DNA of 64,000 bases from Escherichia hormaechei_A. Lineage in GTDB: Bacteria > Pseudomonadota > Gammaproteobacteria > Enterobacterales > Enterobacteriaceae. This document shows, piece after piece, positions 1 through 8,811 of this stretch. The translations under genes were made by a program, and so were the position numbers. The DNA is taken from contig CP170191.1 of assembly GCA_042434945.1 (NCBI GenBank), positions 434,001-498,000 of the forward strand, in the 5' to 3' direction. Under the pieces are notes generated by a model. It was not told where the DNA came from. It ran no database searches and worked only from the letters and a program-made list of their open reading frames with translations. Each line of letters opens with the position of its first letter. Position 1 is the first letter of the stretch.

Positions 1-2
1 AA

Positions 3-458
3 GGCTTTGAGTTGGCGCTGAATAACCTTCAGTTCAACGAAAAATCCAGAGACTATTTGGTGATGCAGGCGATTTCAACACCTGATAAAGAGCCCAGTGT
101 AAATAAGACCAGGTTGATTAAATGGACCGGCGTGTTGTTCATTATTATTGGGGTAGCAATCGCTTTATATCTCAATTTTTTCGACAAACGCGAGGATGTC
201 ACGCTTTTAAAACAAGTTCAGCAGTGCAAAATCTTTTATCACAGCAAAGTGAATGCAAAGAGAGTAGAACACTTTTTTTCTGAAGGCAAAGGGATGAAAT
301 TGCTGACGAAGTGTTCAACGCCTGCCTATATTTTTTACGATGACAGTAGAGTACATGAGAAAACCGAGCTTCTTGAAATCTTTGTCGCAAAATGTACGGT
401 CGATAGTGAAGGGGAATTTAGTGAATGTAAAAACTTCGTCTCGACTAAAGTGGGCTAG
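3..458 (+). CDS. Membrane-anchored protein, probable C-terminal part of a ToxR/CadC-like regulator (5' end outside window)
   Basis: The reading frame is open to the left edge, so the start probably lies outside. Internal candidate starts are TTG at 12 and ATG at 63, neither with a convincing ribosome site. After about 40 polar residues there is one hydrophobic segment (core GVLFIIIGVAIALYL), then a charged domain of about 90 residues with cysteines (QQCKIFYH, TKCSTPAYIF, AKCTV, SECKNF). A soluble N-terminus, one membrane helix and a small periplasmic domain is the architecture of ToxR/CadC-type membrane regulators. The DNA-binding winged helix would lie upstream and is not seen, so the assignment is inference. 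The 3' end overlaps the next gene by 38 bases, suggesting coupled translation. Confidence 0.5.
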   Translation, partial: GFELALNNLQFNEKSRDYLVMQAISTPDKEPSVNKTRLIKWTGVLFIIIGVAIALYLNFFDKREDVTLLKQVQQCKIFYHSKVNAKRVEHFFSEGKGMKLLTKCSTPAYIFYDDSRVHEKTELLEIFVAKCTVDSEGEFSECKNFVSTKVG

Positions 459-906
459 CCTTGCTGTGCTGTTGATTCTGGTGTTTATTGGCGCGCTGCT
501 GTACGTGCCCAAGGATACCCGCGCGCTGGATTGCATAACGGATATGAATCTTGAGCTGGGCAAAGATAATGACAAGATCGTTGCCAACATCCACCTTGTC
601 GTTCACTTCGTTCCAGATGCGCTCAGCTACATTACCGAGTATGGGATCGTGACCTACAACAACCAGCGCTATATCGTCGATCGCTATGCCCGACTGCGTT
701 ATTCCGGAGATAACACTCACTCTTTTACTGAATTTAAAAGAGAAGGCATAGAGAAGAACAGTAGCGAAACACTACCTGAGTTTTTATCAGAAAAACTGAC
801 TTCAGCCCAAAAGGTCTTTTTATTTAAGGTGCGGAAGTTACAGGGTGAAGTATGGAGCATCAGCGATTTGCGGCGTACGGTATTAGTGTGCGCTAAATCA
901 GACTGA
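421..906 (+). CDS. Small inner-membrane/periplasmic protein, putative partner of the upstream regulator
   Basis: About 161 residues from the GTG at 421, which follows an AAGGGG ribosome site about 8 bases upstream. An upstream in-frame ATG at 340 would bury the start deep in the preceding gene. There is one N-terminal hydrophobic helix (core LAVLLILVFIGALLYV, residues about 11-26), then a periplasmic domain with two cysteines (ALDCIT and LVCAKSD at the C-terminus) that could form a disulfide. I do not recognise the family. Overlap with the preceding membrane protein recalls ToxR/ToxS-like pairs, where the second protein modulates the regulator's periplasmic domain; this is inference from layout only. 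Confidence 0.55.
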   Translation: MNVKTSSRLKWASLAVLLILVFIGALLYVPKDTRALDCITDMNLELGKDNDKIVANIHLVVHFVPDALSYITEYGIVTYNNQRYIVDRYARLRYSGDNTHSFTEFKREGIEKNSSETLPEFLSEKLTSAQKVFLFKVRKLQGEVWSISDLRRTVLVCAKSD

Positions 907-995
907 CGCCGTTATTTTTTAAATTATCTCTCCGCCTCTTAATGCTAAGAGGCCGGAATCTTTTTGCCGGTAAAACGCATTTGGGTGTAAATATC

Positions 996-1586
996 ATGCC
1001 ATTAAACGTTCTGATAACACAGGATAGTTATCTCTTTCAGGGGTTAAAGCAGTGTATTTCTCTTGTGCATATTCAGGATCTTACGCTGTTTGAAACCCCT
1101 CATCGTGAGTGTGTGGTCCTGGTAGACAGCAGAATGCCGATGAACGATCTTGAGCACGGGTGGCGTGTTGTCTCGGCTATGTTTGAGCAAACTAAGGCTA
1201 TAATGCTTTGTATGAATCAACCCGCGAGCTTGCCCTTCAGCGTAAACCCCTGTGGGGACACTGTTGACATGAAAACCAGCCCAGAAAATATTACGCTAAT
1301 GATCATCAATAAAATTCCTGTTTTAATGTCGGATAAACGGTCACAGCCGGTGAAAATAAAAATAGAAGAAAAAGAGATGGCATTAATTAACGCATTTCTG
1401 TGCGGAAAGGATATCGAAGAGATGGCAAAGATGTTTTGTTGTTCTCAAAAGCAGGTCTATAGACTCAGAGACAAAATTTGCCAGCGGCTTAACGTCAGAC
1501 ATTTTTATCTTGCCTGCCTGTATATTTTTCGCCATGGCTTACTGCAACAATCTTATACATTACCCGAAACCTGGTTACGGGATTAA
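996..1586 (+). CDS. LuxR-type helix-turn-helix transcriptional regulator
   Basis: About 196 residues from ATG 996, preceded by a weak GGGTG site; an in-frame ATG at 942 adds 18 residues with no better signal. The C-terminal third holds a LuxR/GerE-like helix-turn-helix (about residues 126-180: EEKEMALINAFLCGKDIEEM, then SQKQVYRLRDKICQRLNV). The N-terminal half resembles a degenerate receiver (VVLVDSRMP at the place of the usual phospho-acceptor strand), with no clear phosphorylation pocket. This resembles the RcsA/EcpR/FimW group that controls fimbriae and capsule, but I cannot name the orthologue. It probably closes the small regulatory cluster; a terminator follows. Confidence 0.7.
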   Translation: MPLNVLITQDSYLFQGLKQCISLVHIQDLTLFETPHRECVVLVDSRMPMNDLEHGWRVVSAMFEQTKAIMLCMNQPASLPFSVNPCGDTVDMKTSPENITLMIINKIPVLMSDKRSQPVKIKIEEKEMALINAFLCGKDIEEMAKMFCCSQKQVYRLRDKICQRLNVRHFYLACLYIFRHGLLQQSYTLPETWLRD

Positions 1587-1596
1587 AAGTGAAGAC

Positions 1597-1632
1597 GCGA
1601 AACGGCAACCCGCGTTACCGTTTCGCATTTCA
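1597..1632. terminator. Bidirectional intrinsic terminator between the luxR-type gene and afuC
   Basis: A perfect 9-bp inverted repeat, gcgaaacgg (1597-1605) and ccgtttcgc (1618-1626), with a 12-base loop, followed by a T-rich stretch on the plus strand. It lies between two convergent genes and can serve both. Confidence 0.7.
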
Positions 1633-2679
1633 TTAAGCCGCCTCCGCCAGTACAAACATCCCGTACGGGTGGATCTCAAGATAGTACGCATTGCCCACGT
1701 CCGGCTGCAGGCGCGTGGCGTTCACCTGTAGTAAAATCTCCTGTCCGTGCCAGTCGACAATCACCTCATACTGCGGACCCATATAGGCGACGTGGCGGAT
1801 AGTGCAGTGCTGGCTCGCCTCGCCGTGCTGGCTGAGCGTAATCGCCTCCGGACGCACGCCGACGGTGCCTTCGCCCTGGGTAGCAAAGTGCAGCGGACGC
1901 GGCAGACGATAGCCGTGGATTTCCACGACATCCTCGCTGAAGCGGGCCGGGAAGAGGTTGGCATCACCCATAAAACTCGCCATAAAGCGAGACGCCGGCT
2001 GGCGATAGAGATCCTGAGGCGAACCAATCTGCATAATGTTGCCCTTGTTCATCACCAGCACGGTGTCGGAGACCGCAAACGCCTCGCTTTGATCGTGCGT
2101 CACGTACAGTGAGGTGATGTTGAACTGCTTTTGCAGCTCGCGGATTTTGTCCCGCATGCTGCGCCTGAGGTTCGCATCGAGGTTGCTCAGCGGTTCATCG
2201 AACAGCAACACTTTGGGTTTGAGGATCAGAGCGCGGGCCAGCGCTACGCGCTGCTGCTGGCCGCCAGAAATCTGATCCACGTAACGATCTTCAAACCCCT
2301 CAAGATCAACCATCGCCAGGGCTTCTTTGACCCGCGTTTTTATCTCTGCGCGCGAAACGCCCAGCATCTTCAGACCGTAGCCCACGTTCTCGCCCAGCGA
2401 CATATGCGGGAAGAGCGCGTAGGACTGGAACACCATACAGATATCACGCTGCTGAATGGAGCGGTGGGTCACATCCTCACCATCGATGTAAATGTGCCCT
2501 TCGGTCGGTTTTTCCAGCCCGGCAACCAGGCGCAGCACGGTGGTTTTACCGCAGCCGGACGGGCCGAGCAGCGTTACCATTTGTCCCTGCGGGATCGCCA
2601 GGTTGATGTTTTCAATTACCGTGTTTGCGCCAAAGCGTTTGGTCACGTTGCGCAGTTCAACAAAATGTTTCTCAGTCAT
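1633..2679 (-). CDS. afuC: ABC transporter ATP-binding protein, AfuC-like
   Basis: 348 residues. Walker A (GPSGCGKTT, about residue 39), Q-loop region (MVFQSYALFP), signature ISGGQQQR, Walker B (VLLFDEPLS) and H-loop (YVTHDQSEA) are all intact, followed by a TOBE-type C-terminal domain (TVGVRPEAITL). It is the nucleotide-binding subunit of a Fbp/Afu-type importer on the cytoplasmic face. It lies 4 bases downstream of the permease gene and is last in the afuA-afuB-afuC order. Such cassettes were first called ferric-iron importers; AfuABC of Actinobacillus and enteric pathogens has been reported to import hexose phosphates, which fits the adjacent uhp-like sensing genes. Confidence 0.85.
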   Translation of the reverse strand: MTEKHFVELRNVTKRFGANTVIENINLAIPQGQMVTLLGPSGCGKTTVLRLVAGLEKPTEGHIYIDGEDVTHRSIQQRDICMVFQSYALFPHMSLGENVGYGLKMLGVSRAEIKTRVKEALAMVDLEGFEDRYVDQISGGQQQRVALARALILKPKVLLFDEPLSNLDANLRRSMRDKIRELQKQFNITSLYVTHDQSEAFAVSDTVLVMNKGNIMQIGSPQDLYRQPASRFMASFMGDANLFPARFSEDVVEIHGYRLPRPLHFATQGEGTVGVRPEAITLSQHGEASQHCTIRHVAYMGPQYEVIVDWHGQEILLQVNATRLQPDVGNAYYLEIHPYGMFVLAEAA

Positions 2680-2683
2680 AGTG

Positions 2684-4762
2684 TTACGCCTGGTTTTTGG
2701 CTTTTGAACGGGAGATACGCGCCTCGCCGATCAGCCAGTCAAAGAGGAAAATGATCGCCAGCATGACCACAATCAGGATCGAGCCGTAGGCAATCGCCAC
2801 GCCGTATTCGCCGTCTTCCACGCGGTTCAGAATGTAGGCCGTTGCCACGCGGGTGTCCGGCGTGACGAGGAACACAATGGCGCTGACGGTGGTGATGGCG
2901 CGCACAAAGCTGTAAATCAGTGCTGATAAAATGGCCGGACGCAGCAGCGGCAGCAGGATGTGGGTGATGGTGCGCAGGCTTCCGGCACGCAGGCTCAGCG
3001 AGGCCTCGTCCAGTGACTTGTCGATCTGCCCTAATCCCGCGATCCCGGCGCGAATGCCCACCGGCACGTTACGCATCACCATGGAGATAATCACGATGGC
3101 GGCGGTGCCCGTGAGGTACACCGGCGCGCTGTTAAAGGCCAGAATGTAGGACACGCCCGCCACGGTACCCGGTACGGCAAAGCACAGCATGGTGGTGAAC
3201 TCGATGGTCTTTTTACCCCGGAACTGCTGGCGCACCACAACCCAGGCAATCAGCAGTCCGAAGGCGGCGGTGATCGGCGCGGCAATCCCGGCGTAGAGCA
3301 GAGTATCGAGCAGCGAAGGCCACGCGCCGTCGCTCATCCCCTGGCCGAACAGCTTGATAAAGTTATCCAGCGTCAGGGTGTAATCCACGCCCCAGTTGAC
3401 GGTAAAGCTGCCATAGAAAATGCTGCCGTAGAGCAGGGCATTAAAGGCGATCCACACCGCCAGCAGGGCGATCACGCTCCACACCAGCGTCACCGGCAGC
3501 GGCTGCACGTCGCCGCGGTACGATTTACCGGACACGGTGACGTAGGAGCGCTTGCCGATCCACATGTACTGGATGCAGAACACCAGCAGCGAGAACAGCA
3601 GCAGGAAGGCCCCAAGGGTACTCGCTGCCTGATAATCCAGCTGTGAGCCGGTAATGTAGAAGTAGATCTGCGTGGCCAGCACGTCGAAGTTCCCGCCCAG
3701 CACCAGCGGGTTACTGAAGTCGGCCAGCGACTGCACAATCACGATTAAGAACGCATTCGCCAGCGCCGGTTTCAGCAGCGGCACGAAGACGCCGTTAAAG
3801 GTCTGCCAGCGGCTGGCGCGCAGGGTGTACGAGGCCTCTTCCAGCGACGGGTGGATGGTTTTGATCGCGCCGTCGAGGATCATAAAGGCCATCGGCGTGA
3901 AGGCCAGCACCTGCGCCAGCCAGATGCCGGTGAAGCCGTACAGCCAGTTGGTATTGGTTAACCCAAACCAGTCCACCATCAGCTCCGTCATATAGCCAGA
4001 GCGTCCCATCATCAGCGTAACGCCCAACCCCACCACAAACGGCGGGGTCACGATGGGGAGAATCGAGAAGATACGTCCAATGATGGCGCTGCGTTTAGCG
4101 ATGCGCGTGGTGTAGATCGCCAGCACCAGGCCAAAGAAGGTGCAGCCGACCCCGACGGCTATCGACAGCAGAATCGAGTTGATGATGACCTGGATAATGT
4201 GCGCCTGCGACAGCACGTTCATAAAGGCCAGCGGGGCGAATTCACCTGCGTCGTTGGTGAACATCGGAATGAAAATGGCGATGCTCGGCCAGACGATAAA
4301 AATGCCGATCAGCGCCACGATGGTAATCAGCGAGCCGATGACAAAGCGATCGCCGCCCAGCCACTCCAGGCGGGTGAGGGCCAGCGTCATGATGGCGCCC
4401 AGGGCAACAAACAGCACGATGGTGGCATAGCCTAAACCGCGTCCTTCCACGGTGGCGCTGATGACCACGAACGCCATGCACAGCAGCGCCCAGCCCGCGT
4501 CAAGGTAGTGGCGGCTGCGCTGCTCGCGCTTTGCTTCGTTAAACGGGCGCACCAGCAGCAGGCTCGGCATCAGATACCACAGCCAGCTGATGTTGAAGTG
4601 CGACCAGCCGTAGGCGTCGAGGATCTCATCCCCGGTAGATTCCAGCAGGCCGTAATCAAGGCTCCAGCTCGGCAGCAGGGCAAAGGCCAGCCAGCCAACG
4701 AAAACCCAAAGGAAGACCGCATCCCGTTTTTTCACGGGATGAAGAGCGAGTGTCTGTGACAT
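2684..4762 (-). CDS. afuB: ABC transporter permease, fused two-domain AfuB/FbpB type
   Basis: 692 residues from ATG 4762 (MSQTLALHP); an in-frame ATG at 4819 lies inside a REP element and is unlikely. About a dozen hydrophobic segments form two homologous permease halves. Each has an EAA-type loop that contacts the ATPase: EEASYTLRASRW (with FVPLLKPAL) in the first half and DEASLSLRAGSL (with LLPLLRPAI) in the second. One chain can therefore supply both pore subunits, as in FbpB and AfuB. It is flanked by the binding-protein and ATPase genes of the same importer. Substrate is inferred from context (sugar phosphate) and cannot be read from the permease. Confidence 0.85.
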   Translation of the reverse strand: MSQTLALHPVKKRDAVFLWVFVGWLAFALLPSWSLDYGLLESTGDEILDAYGWSHFNISWLWYLMPSLLLVRPFNEAKREQRSRHYLDAGWALLCMAFVVISATVEGRGLGYATIVLFVALGAIMTLALTRLEWLGGDRFVIGSLITIVALIGIFIVWPSIAIFIPMFTNDAGEFAPLAFMNVLSQAHIIQVIINSILLSIAVGVGCTFFGLVLAIYTTRIAKRSAIIGRIFSILPIVTPPFVVGLGVTLMMGRSGYMTELMVDWFGLTNTNWLYGFTGIWLAQVLAFTPMAFMILDGAIKTIHPSLEEASYTLRASRWQTFNGVFVPLLKPALANAFLIVIVQSLADFSNPLVLGGNFDVLATQIYFYITGSQLDYQAASTLGAFLLLFSLLVFCIQYMWIGKRSYVTVSGKSYRGDVQPLPVTLVWSVIALLAVWIAFNALLYGSIFYGSFTVNWGVDYTLTLDNFIKLFGQGMSDGAWPSLLDTLLYAGIAAPITAAFGLLIAWVVVRQQFRGKKTIEFTTMLCFAVPGTVAGVSYILAFNSAPVYLTGTAAIVIISMVMRNVPVGIRAGIAGLGQIDKSLDEASLSLRAGSLRTITHILLPLLRPAILSALIYSFVRAITTVSAIVFLVTPDTRVATAYILNRVEDGEYGVAIAYGSILIVVMLAIIFLFDWLIGEARISRSKAKNQA

Positions 4763-4787
4763 AGCAATTCCGGGTGTTAAGGAAATT

Positions 4788-4819
4788 GTAGGCCGGGTAA
4801 GCGTAGCGCCACCCGGCAA
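4788..4819. repeat. REP element between afuA and afuB
   Basis: A palindrome of the enterobacterial REP type: ggccgggtaa, then gcgtagcgcc, then acccggc. It sits in the 74-bp gap between afuA and afuB. REP hairpins often protect upstream mRNA, which would favour more binding protein than permease; this is inference. Confidence 0.8.
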
Positions 4820-4836
4820 TTACCGCGGTAGTGAGC

Positions 4837-5868
4837 TTATTTACCCATCTTCACGTCGCTGACCCATTTATTGATTAGCGCTTTACGCACGTCCGTGGAG
4901 CCGTATTTGTCCATGTCATAGCTGATGAGCTTCAAATCATCGAGCTTGAGCGAGTTCGGCGAAGTTTCCGCCGTGGTGTTGGTCAGGATTTGGTAGGACT
5001 TGCCCTTCTTCCACGCCAGCTCCTGCGCTTCTTTCGAGAGCACCCAGTCCACGAACAGCTTCGCGTTCTCTTCGTTGCGCGCGCCCTTCAGAATGCTCAC
5101 GCCGCCAATTTCATACCCGGTGCCTTCGCACGGAGAGATCAGCTCCAGCGGCGCACCCTGCTCTTTTTCCAGCGAGTAGTCGTGCAGGAAGCCGATGCCG
5201 ATGGCGGTTTCACCGCGCGCGGCGTTACGCGCCGGGGCAATACCGGATTTGGTGTACTGAGATACGTTGCCGTTCAGCTGTTTCAGGTAGTCGAAGGCCT
5301 GGTCTTCCCCCCACAGCTGGACGAAGGTCGCCAGCGCGGTATAGGCGGTGCCGGAGCTTTGCGGATCGGCGATCTGGATCTCGCCCTTGTATTCCGGTTT
5401 GGTCAGATCCTTCCAGCATTTGGGGACCGGCAGGTTTTTCTCTTTCAGGCGCTGGGTGTTGACGCCAAAACCTAAGATCCCGACGTAGACCGCTGAGGAG
5501 AGGTTGCCCTTCACCTTGGCCGGATCGCGGAATTTCTCCATGATCTGTTCCAGGTTTTTCGATTTATAGGGCTGGAGTAGCCCCATTTCACCGGCCTGGG
5601 ACTGCGGATCGAGCGTGCCGCCGTACCAGACATCGGCCTGCGGGTTTTTCTTCTCGGCATCCACCTTCGCCAGCGTGCTGCCGGAGCCGTTGCGGATAAA
5701 CGAGGTTTTAACATCGTACTTTTCACCGAACGCTTTGGTTTCGACTTCGCACATTTCGTTGGTGGCGCTGCAGTACACCACCAGACGGCCTTTGGCTTGT
5801 GCGGCACCGGTTAAAGTAGCCAGTGCGATCCCGGAAGCAATGAGGGTAGAGAGAAGCGTTGTTTTCAT
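4837..5868 (-). CDS. afuA: Periplasmic substrate-binding protein, AfuA-like
   Basis: 343 residues with a clear Sec signal peptide (MKTTLLSTLIASGIALATL, cleavage after AQA near residue 25). The mature part is a two-lobed binding protein of the Fbp/Afu iron-III/phosphosugar family (RLVVYCSATNEMCEVETKAF near the N-terminus; QADVWYGGTLDPQ; NEENAKLFVDWVLSKEAQE). It begins 13 bases after the uhpC-like stop, so it is probably cotranscribed with that gene. Known AfuA proteins bind glucose-6-phosphate, fructose-6-phosphate and related sugars. Iron binding cannot be excluded, but the uhp-like neighbours favour sugar phosphates. Confidence 0.82.
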   Translation of the reverse strand: MKTTLLSTLIASGIALATLTGAAQAKGRLVVYCSATNEMCEVETKAFGEKYDVKTSFIRNGSGSTLAKVDAEKKNPQADVWYGGTLDPQSQAGEMGLLQPYKSKNLEQIMEKFRDPAKVKGNLSSAVYVGILGFGVNTQRLKEKNLPVPKCWKDLTKPEYKGEIQIADPQSSGTAYTALATFVQLWGEDQAFDYLKQLNGNVSQYTKSGIAPARNAARGETAIGIGFLHDYSLEKEQGAPLELISPCEGTGYEIGGVSILKGARNEENAKLFVDWVLSKEAQELAWKKGKSYQILTNTTAETSPNSLKLDDLKLISYDMDKYGSTDVRKALINKWVSDVKMGK

Positions 5869-5881
5869 TATTCAGCCCTTT

Positions 5882-7183
5882 TTATGACGTTATGTGACTG
5901 CGAGAAGCGGTGATGCCTGCCATCAGCAAGGGCATCAGTAATAAACCCATCAGGACGGCGGCAATCGAGAGCAAACTGAACATCCCCGACCAGCCGTAGC
6001 GTTCAATCACCTGCGACAGCGGCCACCCGGCCAGCGATGCGCCCAGATAGGCAAATACGCCCAGAAAGCCGGTAATCGAGCCTGCCGCCTGTTTATGTCC
6101 ACACTCAACGGCGGCAAGGCCAATGAGCATCTGCGGGCCGAAGACGAAAAATCCGACCGTAAAAAAGCACATCGCCAGCAGGGCGTAGTGGTGCACCGGT
6201 GCCAGCCACAGCGCGGCGACAGACACCATCAGCCCCAGCGTGAACAGCAAAATCATCGGTGCACGCTGGCCGCTGAACAGCAGGTCTGATCCCCATCCAG
6301 CAAACAATGCGCCCAGTAACCCGCCCACTTCGAACAGCATCACCGTGGCGTTGGCGCTGAGCAGGTTCACGCCGTGGCTTTCTGCCAGCCAGATGTTGCC
6401 CCAGTCGTTCAGAGCGATGCGGATGAGATACACCAGCACATACGACGCCCCGAGCAGCCAGATCATCGGGTTTTGCAGCATGGTGGTGCGCAACATCTGC
6501 CATAGCCCCATTGGCGGGCTTTGCTGCTGCTGGCGCAGCTCCAGCGGATCGCTCCGCCACTCCCCGACCGTGGGCAGACCCTCTTCCTGCGGTGTGCCCC
6601 GCAGCTGTGTGGTCAGCCACAGGCCGAGCACGATGCTGATGATCCCCGGTGTCAGCATCGCCGCCTGCCAGCCCCATCGGTGGGCGGCAACGGCGCAAAT
6701 CAACGGAATAATCGCGCCACCGATATTGATGGAGGTATTCCAGTAGCCCCACCAGAAGCCGCGCTCGTTACGCGAATACCAGTGGGTCAGCAGCCTGGCG
6801 CAGGGCGGCCAGCCCCAGCCCTGAAAGAAGCCGTTCAGCGTCCAGATAAACAGCAGCAGCGGGAAAGCATCGCTAAAGCTGAACAGCACGTTCAGCACGC
6901 CCGTTGCCAGCAGCCCGATGCCCATAAAGGCGCGCTGTCCGTGGCTGTCGTGCCAGAGCCCCGCGGCGAATTTGGACAGCCCGTAGCTGAGATAAAACAG
7001 CGAGCCGATAAGCCCGATATCGCCCTTACTGAGCCCCAAATCCAGCTGCAGCGCGGGTAAAACAGTGTTCAGACTTTTTCGCGTCAGGTAAAACGCGGCG
7101 TAGCCAATCACCATACAAAGGAGCAGCCTGGGGCGCAGCGACCGGTAACGTTGTGAAACCTCTTCAGCAGACAGTGCGTGCAT
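5882..7183 (-). CDS. uhpC: MFS sugar-phosphate sensor/transporter, UhpC-like
   Basis: 433 residues from ATG 7183, preceded by GGAG; an in-frame ATG at 7309 overlaps uhpB and is rejected. Twelve hydrophobic segments. The N-terminus carries the signature of the organophosphate:phosphate antiporter family (MVIGYAAFYLTRKSLN). In E. coli, UhpC is a membrane receptor that senses external glucose-6-phosphate and activates the UhpB kinase. Placement after uhpA and uhpB and before afuABC suggests the same receptor job here, with the ABC importer instead of UhpT as the target. Active transport by this protein itself is also possible. Confidence 0.8.
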   Translation of the reverse strand: MHALSAEEVSQRYRSLRPRLLLCMVIGYAAFYLTRKSLNTVLPALQLDLGLSKGDIGLIGSLFYLSYGLSKFAAGLWHDSHGQRAFMGIGLLATGVLNVLFSFSDAFPLLLFIWTLNGFFQGWGWPPCARLLTHWYSRNERGFWWGYWNTSINIGGAIIPLICAVAAHRWGWQAAMLTPGIISIVLGLWLTTQLRGTPQEEGLPTVGEWRSDPLELRQQQQSPPMGLWQMLRTTMLQNPMIWLLGASYVLVYLIRIALNDWGNIWLAESHGVNLLSANATVMLFEVGGLLGALFAGWGSDLLFSGQRAPMILLFTLGLMVSVAALWLAPVHHYALLAMCFFTVGFFVFGPQMLIGLAAVECGHKQAAGSITGFLGVFAYLGASLAGWPLSQVIERYGWSGMFSLLSIAAVLMGLLLMPLLMAGITASRSHITS

Positions 7184-7237
7184 GGCGTTCTCCGTTTGAG
7201 ATGACTGTAGGGAAGTGCGGCATAAATGGGATGAGAC

Positions 7238-7261
7238 AAAGTCTGGAGTGACTAAGACTTT
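7238..7261. promoter_or_regulatory. Perfect inverted repeat in the uhpB-uhpC gap, candidate operator
   Basis: AAAGTCT (7238-7244), 10-base spacer, AGACTTT (7255-7261): a perfect 7-bp dyad in the 85-bp gap between the uhpB stop and the uhpC start. The spacing places the half-sites on nearly the same DNA face, as for a dimeric regulator such as UhpA. A weak hairpin terminator is the alternative. Confidence 0.4.
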
Positions 7262-7268
7262 TTCCTGG

Positions 7269-8811
7269 TCAGCGCGGTGTTTGTTGCAAATTTGTGGGCA
7301 GGTTAACAATTACGCGCGTCCCGAGACGGGATTCCAGCGTCAGTTCGCCGCCGAGCGCCGAGACGCGTTCGCGCATGCCCTGAATGCCGAAGCCGGGCTG
7401 CTGCTGCGGGCTGATGCCGCTGCCGTTATCGTGCACCTCGAGGTAGAGCTGCGCGTGACGCTGGCAGAGCAAAATCGTGACTTCGCTGGCGTTGGCGTGT
7501 TTGCAGACGTTGTTGAGCAGCTCCTGGAGCAGGCGATACAGGGTAAAGACCAGCGTTTCGCTCTCCGGCGGGGTGGGAAGCCGGTAATCAAAACGGCAGC
7601 GGATCCCGCGTTCAGCAAAGGCGAACTCGTTGACCAGATGGTGCAGAGCCTCCTGGAGCGACAGTTCGTCCAGCACGGGTGGGCGGAGCTGGCGCAGCAG
7701 CTGGCGCGTGGAGTGGTGAATACGCCGCGCGAGGTCGTTGATCTGCCCGGCGGCCTCAATGGCGAGCGGCGTATCGCTCGCCCGCTTCACCAGCTGAGAC
7801 TGGATCTGGATAGCGGTGATGTTCTGGCCGATTTCGTCGTGAAGCTCGCGCGCCAGCTGCTTGCGGGTGTCCTCTTCGGAATGGATCAGTTTTTCCGCCA
7901 GCGCCCGTCTGGCCTGAAGTTCACTCTCAAGCCGATGGCGATAGCGTTCGAGGTTCATCGCCAGATGCTGCTGGCGGCTGATGGCGATCCCCAGGCCAAT
8001 CCCCAGCAGCGACTGGGTAGAGAGAAAAATTTCCAGTTCGAGAAGGTCGCTAAACCCGACGCCCACCTGGCGGGCAATGGTGATCATCATGCTGCCGAGC
8101 AGCCCGGAAAGGACACCGCCCTGCCAGCCAAATTTCCACGCCATCACCACGTTGGGCAGGAACACGACAATCAGCAGCAGCCGCTCCAGCGCCGGGGAGA
8201 GCACCATCTGCGTGCCAATGCCGATAATGAAAAACAGGCTGCACCAGATAATCAGCGAGGTGCGCAGCGGCGGATTGCTGGTGTCCAGCCCCAGCAGATG
8301 GTAACGATGCTGCTGCCGTAAAAATTCGAAGACCAGATAGACGAACGGCGTAAGCAGTACGCCGCCGGTAAAGGAGCCGAGCAAAAGCAGCGTGGCCGGG
8401 CTGTCCAGAAAGGGCGACAGGAGCAAGGTTTGCAGCAGGGCATTCACCGTCACCGCCGCAATCAGCGTCGACAGCCGCTGCCAGTAGAGCGGGAAGCGAT
8501 GCCAGTACTGCTGCGCCAGCCAGGCGCTGACGATGCCGATAAGCGGCACGGCCAGCATCAGATAACGCGTGAGGAGCTGCTCACCGTGCAGCCACAGAAT
8601 GGCGGCAAGGGGGGGGAGAATTAATGCAGGCCAGTAGCGGCGTGAAAGTAAAAATCATCAGCGCCAGCCACACCCCCTGCGGCAGAAACAGCACCGCCTG
8701 CTGGCCGTTGTGGGTAAGGTAGAAGCTCAGCGTCCACAGCATCAGCCAGCCGGTTCCCCAGGCCAGCATAATGAACAGGGACAGGATCAGATGCCGGACA
8801 GCGCGCCGCAT
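7269..8811 (-). pseudogene. uhpB: UhpB-like sensor histidine kinase with a frameshift near its 5' end
   Basis: Two frames together encode one kinase of about 513 residues. The N-terminal frame starts at 8811, overlapping the uhpA stop (ATGA), and runs to LPQGVWLALMI. From there homology to the UhpB membrane domain continues in another frame (LLSRRYWPALILPP, then LAAILWLHGEQLL) and stays open to the stop at 7269. Removing one base from the A5 run at 8650-8654 (T5 on the coding strand) joins them with exactly the E. coli spacing. The rest is intact: membrane sensor domain, HisKA_3 phospho-acceptor (ELHDEIGQN) and ATPase motif (HDNGSGIS). As read, the product stops after 76 residues. Sequencing error is possible. 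Confidence 0.85.

Noticed and set aside
942..995. Start of the LuxR-type gene at ATG 942
   Set aside because: The extra 18 residues (basic, no similarity) have no ribosome site; ATG 996 begins a typical receiver-like strand.
1633..5868. Annotation of the ABC genes as a 2-aminoethylphosphonate or ferric-iron importer
   Set aside because: Sequence alone does not exclude these, but the contiguous uhpABC-like genes make a sugar-phosphate substrate more likely; no phosphonate-degradation genes are nearby.
7215..8321. Long plus-strand frame over the uhpB-like gene
   Set aside because: Antisense shadow in GC-rich DNA; the minus-strand kinase domains are unmistakable.
8600..8660. Phase-variable switch in uhpB based on the G8 run at 8609-8616
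   Set aside because: The RRYWPAL homology begins before the G8 run in the downstream frame, so the shift lies at the A5 run, and the G8 run itself is in frame. An A5 run is too short for efficient slippage.
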